Positions 1 to 5,835 of a DNA stretch of 6,059 nucleotides are shown here, piece by piece. The notes under the pieces were generated by a model. That model ran no database searches. It saw nothing but the letters and a program-made list of their open reading frames with translations, and was not told where the DNA came from. Position 1 is the first letter of the stretch. Every line of letters begins with the position of its first letter. Both the position numbers and the translations under genes were made by a program. This DNA is from Planctomycetota bacterium (GTDB lineage: Bacteria; Planctomycetota; Brocadiia; SM23-32), in the NCBI GenBank assembly GCA_030604585.1, contig JAUVVP010000142.1, positions 1 through 6,059 on the forward strand. The letters run 5' to 3'.

Positions 1-3
1 CTA

Positions 4-1317
4 TCATTCCAGCTGGCCGACGAGGGACGCTCCCTTGCGGGCGGTGCAGTGGACGCGGGCGGTGCGGCCTGTCAGGTCGGGGCCTCCCCCCTCGACGGGG
101 CTCGGCGTAAACTCGGCCGTCAGGCGGACGTAGCGGTCGGTGTAGCCGCTCAGGCGGCCTGACGAGGTGCAGCACTCGAAGAGGACGCGCACGTGGCTGC
201 CGACGAAGGCCTGCGCCCATTCGGCTGCCAGTTGGCTTCCCAGTTCCCTTAGGCGCCGGCCGCGCTCCCGGACGACGCCCGCCGGAACGCGTCCGTCCAT
301 CCGGGCAGCCGGCGTGCCCGGGCGGGGGCTGAACGGGAAGACGTGTGTGCGGCTGAACCGGGCCGCGCGGCAGACGGCGAGCGTGCTCTCGAACTCGGCG
401 TCGGTCTCGCCGGGGAAGCCGACCATCACGTCGGTCGTGACGGCCGGGTTGTCCAGGCGCGAGCGGGCCAGTTCGACGACGCGCAGGAACTCCACCGGCG
501 TGTAGCGGCGGTTCATGCGCCTGAGCACGTCGGCGTCCCCGCTCTGGAGCGGGACGTGGAGGTGCGCACAGACGGCCGGATGGGCCATCGCCTCCAGCAG
601 CTCCTCGTCCACCTCGTTGGCCTCGATGGAGCTGAGGCGGACCCGCTCGATGCCCGGCGTTTCCGCCGCCGCCAGGATGGCACGGGCAAGGCTCGGCCGT
701 CCGGGCAGGTCGCGGCCGTAGAGCCCCGTGTGGATGCCGGTGAGCACGACCTCGGCGAAGCCGGCTGCGGCCAGCCGCTCGGCTTCCTCGTGGACCTCGG
801 CGAGCGGCCGGCTCCTCGGCTCGCCGCGCACCCGGGGCAGGATGCAGTAGGAGCAGAGCGAGTCGCAGCCCTCCTGCACCTTCAGGAAGGCACGCGCCCT
901 GCCGTCGAAGGAACGGATGCCGAAGTCGCCCTGGATCCTCCCACCTGTGGCGGGCAGCGGGGCGCCGTTTGCGGCCTCGAGCAGCGCGTTCCAATCGCCG
1001 CGTCCGTAGACGCCGGCCACCCCCGGCACGGCGGCCGGTTCGTCCGGGTAGGCCTCGGCATAGCAGCCCGTGACAAAGACGGCCGCGCCGGGGTGCTGCC
1101 GGACCAACCGGGCGGCGCGCCGGCGGCTCTTGCGGTCGGCCACGGCGGTGACCGTGCAGGTATTGAGCAGGCAGACGTCGGCGGGCTCGCCGTCCTCGGC
1201 CGGGCGGAAGCCGAGGGCTTCCAGCGCTTCGGCCAGGCGGCGCGAGTCATAGACGTTCGCCTTGCAGCCGAGCGTTTCGATGCGGTAGGTCCGGACGCCG
1301 GCGCCGAAAGATGTCAT
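4..1317 (-). CDS. mtaB: tRNA (N6-threonylcarbamoyladenosine-A37) C2-methylthiotransferase, MtaB type
   Basis: Radical-SAM methylthiotransferase predicted to convert t6A to ms2t6A at position 37 of tRNAs reading ANN codons, in the cytosol. Seen, numbered from the ATG at 1317 (437 aa): N-terminal UPF0004 domain with three cluster cysteines in TLGCK (C18), NTCTVT (C54) and TGCYAE (C85); radical-SAM motif CDSLCSYC (C151, C155, C158); VLTGIHTG, LHVPLQSG and VGFPGET blocks; and a C-terminal TRAM-like segment (about 375-437) with a short PSPVEGGG insertion. The IHTG block and ETLGCK start favour MtaB over MiaB and RimO. Start: ATG 1317 or ATG 1329 are preferred because codons upstream lose the G/C third-base bias. 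A GTG at 1362 has an AGAAGG ten bases upstream and is the main rival; the frame also stays open to a TTG at 1383, next to a repeat element. Stop TGA is followed directly by TAG. Family is secure; the start is not. Confidence 0.92.
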   Translation of the reverse strand: MTSFGAGVRTYRIETLGCKANVYDSRRLAEALEALGFRPAEDGEPADVCLLNTCTVTAVADRKSRRRAARLVRQHPGAAVFVTGCYAEAYPDEPAAVPGVAGVYGRGDWNALLEAANGAPLPATGGRIQGDFGIRSFDGRARAFLKVQEGCDSLCSYCILPRVRGEPRSRPLAEVHEEAERLAAAGFAEVVLTGIHTGLYGRDLPGRPSLARAILAAAETPGIERVRLSSIEANEVDEELLEAMAHPAVCAHLHVPLQSGDADVLRRMNRRYTPVEFLRVVELARSRLDNPAVTTDVMVGFPGETDAEFESTLAVCRAARFSRTHVFPFSPRPGTPAARMDGRVPAGVVRERGRRLRELGSQLAAEWAQAFVGSHVRVLFECCTSSGRLSGYTDRYVRLTAEFTPSPVEGGGPDLTGRTARVHCTARKGASLVGQLE

Positions 1318-1392
1318 CGGGATTGGCATTTCAGGTGGCAAACGGGAATGGCCGGCACCCACAGGAATAAGACCTTCTAACAAGAAGCACTT

Positions 1393-1474
1393 ACCGCTGA
1401 GAACACTGAGACAAGAAAGCTTCTTTTGACAGTCTTCTTTGTATGGTCTCTGCGTGCTCGGCGATCTCTGCGGT
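1393..1474. repeat. Imperfect inverted repeat built from degenerate 9-base units
   Basis: Left arm on the plus strand reads as three 9-mers: ACCGCTGAG (1393-1401), AACACTGAG (1402-1410), ACAAGAAAG (1411-1419). Right arm reads CTCTGCGTG (1448-1456), CTCGGCGAT (1457-1465), CTCTGCGGT (1466-1474). A 17-base core of the arms (about 1396-1411 against 1447-1463) pairs with 13 Watson-Crick pairs and one G-U. The centre (1411-1442) also folds on itself, ACAAGAAAG against CTTCTTTGT matching 7 of 9. The element is thus a roughly 82-base hairpin with 9-base periodicity. From memory, similar CGCAGAG/CTCTGCG 9-base strings occur between genes in many environmental bacterial genomes; that link is recollection. 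No transposase is nearby. Confidence 0.6.
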
Positions 1475-1507
1475 TTATTCTGTTAGGCCTCTTAGCTTTT
1501 CGGCCGT

Positions 1508-1543
1508 ACCCTGTCTATCCTGCCGATCCTGTTATCTATGAGG
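1508..1543. repeat. Short tandem 9-base array of the ATCCTG type
   Basis: Consecutive 9-mers ACCCTGTCT (1508-1516), ATCCTGCCG (1517-1525) and ATCCTGTTA (1526-1534), with a decayed fourth unit TCTATGAGG (1535-1543). The core is A(T/C)CCTG plus three variable bases. It ends 10 bases from the malic enzyme stop codon and has a different consensus from the inverted repeat next door, though the same period. It is not part of a credible reading frame. Recollection only: ATCCTG 9-mers recur between genes in many uncultured bacterial genomes. Confidence 0.5.
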
Positions 1544-1553
1544 GGGTTATCGT

Positions 1554-2711
1554 TCAGGCGCGTGCGACGCCCGTCTGGCGGGCGGCTTCGGCAACGGCGT
1601 CGGCAACGGCGCGGTGGACGCCCCTGTCCATGAAGTCGGGCACCAGCTCCCCCTCCGGCGCCAGGGCGGCGAGGGCCGAGGCGGCTGCGGTCTTCATCTC
1701 TTCGTTGATCCGGTGCGCCCGGGCGTCCAGGGCGCCCCGGAATATGCCCGGGAAGCCGAGCGCATTGTTGATGTGACGGCCGTCCTCCGCCGCCACGGCC
1801 CCGGCTTCGATGGCCTCATGCGGCCAGATTTCCGGCACCGGGTTGGCCATGGCGAAGACGATCGGCTCGGGAGCCATGGAGCGGACCATCTCCTGGCTGA
1901 CGACGCCCGCCGCGCTGAGGCCGATGAAGCAGTCCTTGCCGCGCATCACGTCGGCCAGGCTGCCGCGCTCGTTTCGCTTGTTGGTCACCTCGGCCACGCT
2001 CTCCTTGGCGGGGTTCATGCGCTCGGTGCGGCCGCGGTGGACGGCCCCGGCCCTGTCGCAGAGAACGACGTCCCCGACGCCGTAGTTCAGCAGGAACCGC
2101 GCCACCGCCGAACCGGCCGCTCCCGCCCCGTTGATCGCTATGCGCAAGCCTTCCGCCTTCTTGCCGCTGATCTTCAGCGCGCTGATCAGCGCGGCCAGCA
2201 CCACGACCGCCGTGCCGTGTTGGTCATCGTGGAAGACGGGGACATCGAGGCGCTCCTTCAACTCGTCCTCGACGCGGAAGCAGACCGGCGCGGCGATGTC
2301 CTCCAGCAGGATGGCGCCGAAGGTCGCCGCCACAGCGGCCACGGTCTCGATGATCCGGCTCGGATCGTGGCTCTCCACCAGCAGGGGCACGGCCGCGATG
2401 TCCACCATCTCCATCAGGATGACGCACTTGCCCTCCATCACCGGCATGGCCGCACGCACGCCGACGTCTCCGAGCCCCAGCACCGCCGTGCCGTTGGTCA
2501 CGACCGCCACGGTGTCGCCGACCGAGGTGTAGTCATAGAGCCTCTCGGGGTCGGCCTCGATGATCTTGCTGACCTGCGCCACGCCCGGGGTATATATCTG
2601 CCGCAACTGCTCGACGCTGGTCAGCTCGATGCGGCTCACCATCCGCGTCTTTCCGCCGCGATGGAGCCTCAGTATATCGTCCAGTTGGGGTTCGGCTCTG
2701 CTGCGTTTCAC
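1554..2711 (-). CDS. NAD(P)-dependent malic enzyme (oxaloacetate-decarboxylating), small bacterial form
   Basis: Predicted to decarboxylate malate oxidatively to pyruvate and CO2 with reduction of NAD(P), in the cytosol. Seen (385 aa from GTG 2711): YTPGVA with the catalytic tyrosine (Y40), PVMEGK with the catalytic lysine (K95), LEDIAAP metal ligands (E137, D138), HDDQHGT with the third metal ligand (D162/D163), Rossmann glycine motif INGAGAAG (about 193-200), and INNALGFPGIFRGALD-type block (314-329). Length matches small bacterial malic enzymes; there is no fused phosphotransacetylase domain. Cofactor preference cannot be told. Start: the frame is open to a TTG at 2798, but that codon lies in the terminator/promoter junction and the extra residues look non-coding. 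GTG 2711 follows GAGGAG (2724-2729) by 12 bases and keeps the conserved LHRGGK region; ATG 2642 would lose it. Odd points: the usual D-A-F-P-I-C-L-D block reads AAVPLLVES, and the SDYPNQ-like segment before INN is shortened. Confidence 0.93.
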   Translation of the reverse strand: MKRSRAEPQLDDILRLHRGGKTRMVSRIELTSVEQLRQIYTPGVAQVSKIIEADPERLYDYTSVGDTVAVVTNGTAVLGLGDVGVRAAMPVMEGKCVILMEMVDIAAVPLLVESHDPSRIIETVAAVAATFGAILLEDIAAPVCFRVEDELKERLDVPVFHDDQHGTAVVVLAALISALKISGKKAEGLRIAINGAGAAGSAVARFLLNYGVGDVVLCDRAGAVHRGRTERMNPAKESVAEVTNKRNERGSLADVMRGKDCFIGLSAAGVVSQEMVRSMAPEPIVFAMANPVPEIWPHEAIEAGAVAAEDGRHINNALGFPGIFRGALDARAHRINEEMKTAAASALAALAPEGELVPDFMDRGVHRAVADAVAEAARQTGVARA

Positions 2712-2723
2712 GTGAACGGACTG

Positions 2724-2729
2724 CTCCTC
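2724..2729 (-). promoter_or_regulatory. Ribosome binding site deciding the malic enzyme start
   Basis: Minus strand GAGGAG, 12 bases before GTG 2711. The spacing is a little long, but no better site precedes any other candidate start that keeps the conserved N-terminus. It lies downstream of the predicted transcription start near 2759, so it would be in the 5' leader. Confidence 0.45.
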
Positions 2730-2765
2730 AGAAGGGCAAGCGAAGGAAAGAAAAGGCCCATCGCA

Positions 2766-2794
2766 TTTATAACCACGGCCGATCGCCTTGGCAA
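2766..2794 (-). promoter_or_regulatory. Sigma70-like promoter of the malic enzyme gene
   Basis: Minus strand TTGCCA (2794-2789), a 17-base spacer, then TATAAA (2771-2766). Each hexamer matches consensus at five of six positions and the spacing is optimal. Predicted transcription start is around 2758-2760, giving a leader of about 48 bases before GTG 2711. The -35 box starts three bases after the T-run of the preceding terminator, so the gene is probably transcribed separately from the glycosyltransferase. Prediction by eye. Confidence 0.6.
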
Positions 2795-2796
2795 GC

Positions 2797-2840
2797 AAAA
2801 AGCCGGCGCAGCCGAGGCGCTCAGCGGCGCCGCGCCGGCA
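2797..2840 (-). terminator. Intrinsic terminator at the end of the glycosyltransferase gene
   Basis: On the minus strand GCCGGCGC (2839-2832) pairs perfectly with GCGCCGGC (2809-2802) and is followed at once by five T (2801-2797). The loop contains a second small stem, GGCGC (2831-2827) with GCGCC (2820-2816). The stop codon TGA (2823-2821) lies inside the structure, so the 5' arm is coding. Stem, GC content and T-run fit a Rho-independent terminator. Confidence 0.75.
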
Positions 2841-3972
2841 GGCGGCGGTAGACGGCGCAGATGCGCTCCACGTGACGGGCGAGGTCGAAGCGCTCGCGCA
2901 CTCGCCGGTAGCCGGCCTCGCCCATCGCGCGGCGCCCCTCCGGGTCGCTCAGCAGGTCGCTTATGAGACCGGCCAGTTCCTCTACGGAACGGCCGCGCGT
3001 CAGGCGGCCGGTTACGCCGTGCTCGACCACTTCGGGCAGCCCGCCGGCGCCCCTGCCGACGACCGGCGTGCCGAGCGCCATCGCCTCCAGCGCCACGCGC
3101 CCGAACGGTTCCGCCTCGCTCGGGATGACCAACAGGTCCGCGTCGGCCACCAATGTAGGCACGTCGGTCCGGTAACCGAGAAAGCGCACCACGCGCTCCA
3201 GCCCGAGCGAGGCGACAAGGCGGCGGAGTTCCGACAGGTAGCCGGGGTCATCGCCGAACAGGTCATCGCCAGCCAGGGCCGCCGTCGCGTGCGGGTGCCT
3301 GGTGCGCACGAGGGCCATGGCGTGCAGGAAGTCGCGATGCCCCTTCCACGGGACCATCTGGGCGACGACAACCAGCAGGGGGTCTTCGGGGCGCAGGCCC
3401 AGTTCGCCCCGCAGCCGGCCCGGCCGGGCCCGCGCCGCAAACGCGTCGGCGTCAATGCCGTTCGGAATGACGGTGACCTGCGGTCCCCAGTCAGGGCCGA
3501 TGGCGCTGGCCTTCGCTACTGCATCGCTGACTGCAATGGCCGCGTGGGCAAACCGCGCGAGCCCGCGCGTCACAACCCGGAGGCAGCGCAGGTCGCGCAG
3601 GTGCCAGACGCAGGGCAGCCCTGCCGCCGCGGCGCCAAGCCCGGCAGCCGGCTGGGCGGCCGTGTTCAGCGCGTGGATCACCGAGACGCTGCGCCGCCGC
3701 GCCTCGCGCGCCAGGCACAGGGCGCCCAGGGCCGTCCCACCGCCCATCAGGCCCAGCCGCACGGGATTGGGGGTGCGGCGCGGCCGGATCAGGGGCGCCT
3801 GGAAGGCGGGCACGCCGAGCCGCTCCAGTGCGTCCGCCAGGGGGCCCGGACCGGGCAGCGCCACCACCGGCGCAAACTCGCACCGGTCCAGCCCGCCAAC
3901 GAGCTGGAGGAGGCTGTTCTCCGCGCCGCCGATCCGGCCGGCCGCGCTCACGTAGAGGATGCGTTCAGGCAT
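2821..3972 (-). CDS. Glycosyltransferase family 4 (GT-B fold), sugar acceptor unknown
   Basis: Predicted retaining GT-B glycosyltransferase that moves a sugar from a nucleotide donor to an unknown acceptor, probably on the cytosolic face of the membrane during cell-surface polysaccharide or glycolipid synthesis. Seen (383 aa, typical length): N-terminal acceptor half starting ILYVSAAGRIGGAE (GGAE at 15-18), linker VIPNGID (168-174), donor half with PWKG (K210), VRFLGYRTDVP, and the GT4 E-X7-E signature EPFGRVALE (E288, E296) followed by ALGTPVVG. No transmembrane segment or signal peptide is evident, and the C-terminus is arginine-rich (LPARRR). The Arg usual six or so residues before the donor-site Lys is Gln here (Q205 in VAQMVPWKG). 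ATG 3972 is clear but has no strong ribosome site. It stands alone: a terminator overlaps its stop and a promoter lies about 90 bases upstream. No other polysaccharide gene is in view, so the substrate cannot be inferred. Confidence 0.92.
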   Translation of the reverse strand: MPERILYVSAAGRIGGAENSLLQLVGGLDRCEFAPVVALPGPGPLADALERLGVPAFQAPLIRPRRTPNPVRLGLMGGGTALGALCLAREARRRSVSVIHALNTAAQPAAGLGAAAAGLPCVWHLRDLRCLRVVTRGLARFAHAAIAVSDAVAKASAIGPDWGPQVTVIPNGIDADAFAARARPGRLRGELGLRPEDPLLVVVAQMVPWKGHRDFLHAMALVRTRHPHATAALAGDDLFGDDPGYLSELRRLVASLGLERVVRFLGYRTDVPTLVADADLLVIPSEAEPFGRVALEAMALGTPVVGRGAGGLPEVVEHGVTGRLTRGRSVEELAGLISDLLSDPEGRRAMGEAGYRRVRERFDLARHVERICAVYRRLPARRR

Positions 3973-4062
3973 CTTGCAGCGCCAGGTCGCGTTCTTTCAA
4001 GGGCGTGCCGCGGTCGGGACAACACCTCGGCCCCGGGGCCCGGAATCGCCCCGGACCGGCCC

Positions 4063-4091
4063 ATTCTACAGCGCTATGCCCGCCGGGACAA
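4063..4091 (-). promoter_or_regulatory. Candidate promoter of the glycosyltransferase gene
   Basis: Minus strand TTGTCC (4091-4086), a 17-base spacer, then TAGAAT (4068-4063). The -10 box matches consensus at five of six positions, the -35 box at four. Transcription would start near 4056, giving a leader of roughly 84 bases containing a very GC-rich, foldable stretch (about 4028-4060). Prediction by eye. Confidence 0.4.
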
Positions 4092-4201
4092 ACAGGGTGC
4101 AGGTGTGCGCAAGGGGGTCTCCGGCATTTGCACTCCGGCCGCTGTCGTTGTATCCTTGGGGCAATGCGGGTCCTCGGGCGAAGTCCCTTGCCTGCCGGTC
4201 G

Positions 4202-4254
4202 GCAAAAGATCGTGCACGGCCCTGCCTGACCGGACAGGAGGCGGCGATCTTTGC
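4202..4254. repeat. Inverted repeat with nested hairpin in the divergent spacer
   Basis: GCAAAAGATCG (4202-4212) is the reverse complement of CGATCTTTGC (4245-4254) apart from one extra A. Within the 32-base loop, CCTG (4225-4228) can pair with CAGG (4235-4238). No T-run follows on either strand, so it does not look like a terminator. It could be a leader-RNA structure of the downstream synthase gene or a protein-binding palindrome. Confidence 0.35.
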
Positions 4255-4403
4255 GAAGCAGGGCGGTCGCCGTCCCCGTCGTCCGGCCGGCGCCTGGGCG
4301 GAAGGGGGGCGTGGCCGCCTGGCTCTGCACGTCTTGCACCTCGGGCTTGCAGCTCAGCATGGCCGCCGCTTGGCCGGCCGGATAGAAGTCAGAGAAGAGA
4401 GCT

Positions 4404-5798
4404 ATGCTCAAGTTCGACGAACACACTCGCACGCTCCAGCGGGATGAGCACCTGTTTGCCCTCCAGGAGCCCGAGCGGCCCGAGTATTACGACGACATCT
4501 TCCCCGAAGGCAAAGTGCCGAAGGTGGCCTTCAACCTGCGGCACGTGCCGATGCACCCGGCGGCGCAGGTCTGGATAACCGACACCACCTTCCGGGACGG
4601 CCAGCAGGCCATGCCCCCGCTGACGCCGCAGCAGATCGTTGACCTATACGACCTGTTGCATCAACTGGGCGGGGAGAACGGCCTCATCCGCACCAGCGAG
4701 TTCTTCATCTACGAGGAGCATCACCGCAAGGCCGTCGAGGACTGCCTGGCCCTCGGCCACCGCTACCCCGAGGTGACGGCCTGGATAAGGGCGCATCCGA
4801 AGGACTTCCAGTTGGTCAAGGACATGGGGCTGGCCGAGACGGGCATCCTGACCAGCGTCTCCGACTACCACATCTTCCACAAGTGGCCGGGCTCGAACCG
4901 CCGCCAGGCCATTGACCGCTACCTGGGCATAGTCAAGGAGGCGCTCAGCGCCGGCATCCGCTGCCGCTGCCACTTCGAGGACCTGACGCGGGCGGACTTC
5001 TACGGCTTTGTGGTGCCGTTCGCCATCGAGCTGCGCAAGCTGGCCGAGGAGAACGGCGTCCCGATAAAGATCCGCGCCTGCGACACCATGGGCTACGGGG
5101 TCCCTTATCCCGGCGCTGCGCTGCCGCGCAGTGTGCCCGGCATTATCTACGGCCTGAACTACCACGCCGGCATCCCGAGCGAGTGGCTGGAATGGCACGG
5201 GCACAATGACTTCCACAAGGCGCTGGTCAACAGCGCAACGGCCTGGCTCTACGGCTGCGCGGCCGTCAACGCCACCCTGCTGGGCGTGGGGGAGCGCACG
5301 GGCAACGCCCCGATCGAAGGGCTTGTGATGGAATACCTGGCGCTGCGCGGCGACGACCCGACGGTCAATACGCAGGTGATAACTGAGATTGCCCGCTACT
5401 TCCGCAAAGAGATCGGCCACGAGATACCCGCCCAGCAGCCCTTCGTGGGCTCGCGGTTCAACACGACCCTGGCCGGCATCCACGCCGACGCTCTGTCGAA
5501 GGACCGGCGCATATATACGATCTTCGACACGGCGGCCGTGCTGGGCGTTCCGCCCGACATCCGCATCACCGACAAGTGCGGGCGTGCGGGGATCGCCTAC
5601 TGGATGAACCTGAACCTGGAGCTGGAGGGAGAAAGCCAGATCAGCAAGGACCACCCGGGGGTGCTTGAGATCCTGGAGCGGATCACCGAACAGTACCAGC
5701 GTGGCCGGGTGACCATCATGAGCGATGAGGAGATGCTGAAGCTGGTGGCCGAGCACATCCCGGAGCTATCTGAGAAAGCGAGGTCCTTGCCGTCCTGA
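4404..5798 (+). CDS. DRE-TIM metallolyase: isopropylmalate/homocitrate synthase family, probably Re-citrate synthase-like
   Basis: Predicted Claisen-type condensation of an acyl-CoA (likely acetyl-CoA) with a 2-oxo acid, in the cytosol. Seen (464 aa): DTTFRDGQQ (60-68), the HMGL-like start with catalytic Arg (R64) and metal-binding Asp; CHFEDLTRADFYGF (189-202); RACDTMGYGVPYPGAALP (224-241); WHGHNDF with metal-ligand His (H265, H267); GVGERTGN (294-301); and a short communication region with NTTLAGIHADAL (353-364). The C-terminal regulatory domain of LeuA is absent, so leucine feedback inhibition is unlikely. The GLIRTSEFF, ETGILTSVSDYHIF and PRSVPGIIYGL blocks match my memory of the Re-citrate synthase branch first described in Clostridium kluyveri; 2-isopropylmalate or homocitrate synthase activity remains possible. 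ATG 4404 follows a purine-rich AGAGAAGAGAG. No leuB, leuC or leuD neighbour is visible. Superfamily is secure, substrate is not. Confidence 0.88.
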   Translation: MLKFDEHTRTLQRDEHLFALQEPERPEYYDDIFPEGKVPKVAFNLRHVPMHPAAQVWITDTTFRDGQQAMPPLTPQQIVDLYDLLHQLGGENGLIRTSEFFIYEEHHRKAVEDCLALGHRYPEVTAWIRAHPKDFQLVKDMGLAETGILTSVSDYHIFHKWPGSNRRQAIDRYLGIVKEALSAGIRCRCHFEDLTRADFYGFVVPFAIELRKLAEENGVPIKIRACDTMGYGVPYPGAALPRSVPGIIYGLNYHAGIPSEWLEWHGHNDFHKALVNSATAWLYGCAAVNATLLGVGERTGNAPIEGLVMEYLALRGDDPTVNTQVITEIARYFRKEIGHEIPAQQPFVGSRFNTTLAGIHADALSKDRRIYTIFDTAAVLGVPPDIRITDKCGRAGIAYWMNLNLELEGESQISKDHPGVLEILERITEQYQRGRVTIMSDEEMLKLVAEHIPELSEKARSLPS

Positions 5799-5804
5799 GG
5801 CGGC

Positions 5805-5821
5805 CCGTCCCGGCAGGGCGG
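5805..5821 (+). other. Small hairpin between the synthase and phosphoesterase genes
   Basis: CCGTCCC (5805-5811) can pair with GGGCGG (5816-5821) around a GGCA loop, leaving one T bulged. No T-run follows, so it is a poor terminator and the downstream gene may be co-transcribed. Its 3' arm abuts the only purine-rich stretch (GGGCGGAAAG) before the ATG at 5836, so it could limit ribosome access. Weak evidence. Confidence 0.25.
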
Positions 5822-5835
5822 AAAGCTCGATTCAC

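Larger units (their letters stand above)
1384..1553. other. Spacer between malic enzyme and mtaB, filled with short periodic repeats
   Basis: This stretch is noticeably richer in A/T than the genes on either side and has no credible coding region. Its main content is an imperfect inverted repeat of 9-base units (1393-1474) and a second, different 9-base tandem array (1508-1543). Both genes read on the minus strand, so the stretch forms the 3' end of the malic enzyme transcript and the upstream region of mtaB. I saw no convincing sigma70 promoter for mtaB and no classic hairpin plus T-run terminator for the malic enzyme; the inverted repeat could serve as a transcript-end structure. Confidence 0.6.
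3973..4403. other. Divergent intergenic region between glycosyltransferase and synthase genes
   Basis: These 431 bases separate two genes transcribed away from each other and must hold both control regions. Seen: a plausible minus-strand promoter (4063-4091), an inverted repeat (4202-4212 with 4245-4254), and a small perfect hairpin TGCC-GGTC-GGCA at about 4194-4205. Only a weak plus-strand promoter candidate was found: TTGCAC (4128-4133), 17 bases, TATCCT (4151-4156); it would give a leader of about 240 bases. Frames open across the region on both strands give proteins of skewed Arg/Pro/Gly/Cys composition with no recognisable motif, so I call no gene. No known riboswitch fold was recognised by eye. 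Confidence 0.5.

Noticed and set aside
1384..1553. A CRISPR array, because of the regular repeats
   Set aside because: Units are 9 bases, contiguous, degenerate and partly inverted, with no spacers of constant length and no cas gene nearby.
1614..2966. A 450-codon plus-strand frame opposite the malic enzyme
   Set aside because: Same shadow effect; His/Arg/Asp-rich and without family motifs, while the minus strand carries a textbook malic enzyme.
4164..4229. A 21-codon plus-strand frame in the synthase leader, beginning about eight bases after a weak TATCCT -10 box
   Set aside because: It could be a leader peptide, but it has no run of Leu or other regulatory codons, no ribosome site, and the promoter has only a 3-of-6 -35 box.
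3965..4432. A 155-codon minus-strand frame in the divergent spacer overlapping the glycosyltransferase start by eight bases
   Set aside because: The stop/start overlap looks operon-like, but the protein is a Pro/Arg/Cys/Gly mixture without motifs, and its start would lie inside the divergent synthase gene.
2788..4578. A 596-codon plus-strand open frame opposite the glycosyltransferase
   Set aside because: It mirrors the glycosyltransferase and runs on into the spacer and the synthase start; composition is Ala/Arg/Gly/Gln/His-rich with no domain motif. Long antisense frames are expected in GC-rich genes.
4644..5756. A 370-codon minus-strand frame opposite the synthase
   Set aside because: Shadow of a strongly conserved gene; residues follow the complement of its codons and no motif is recognisable.
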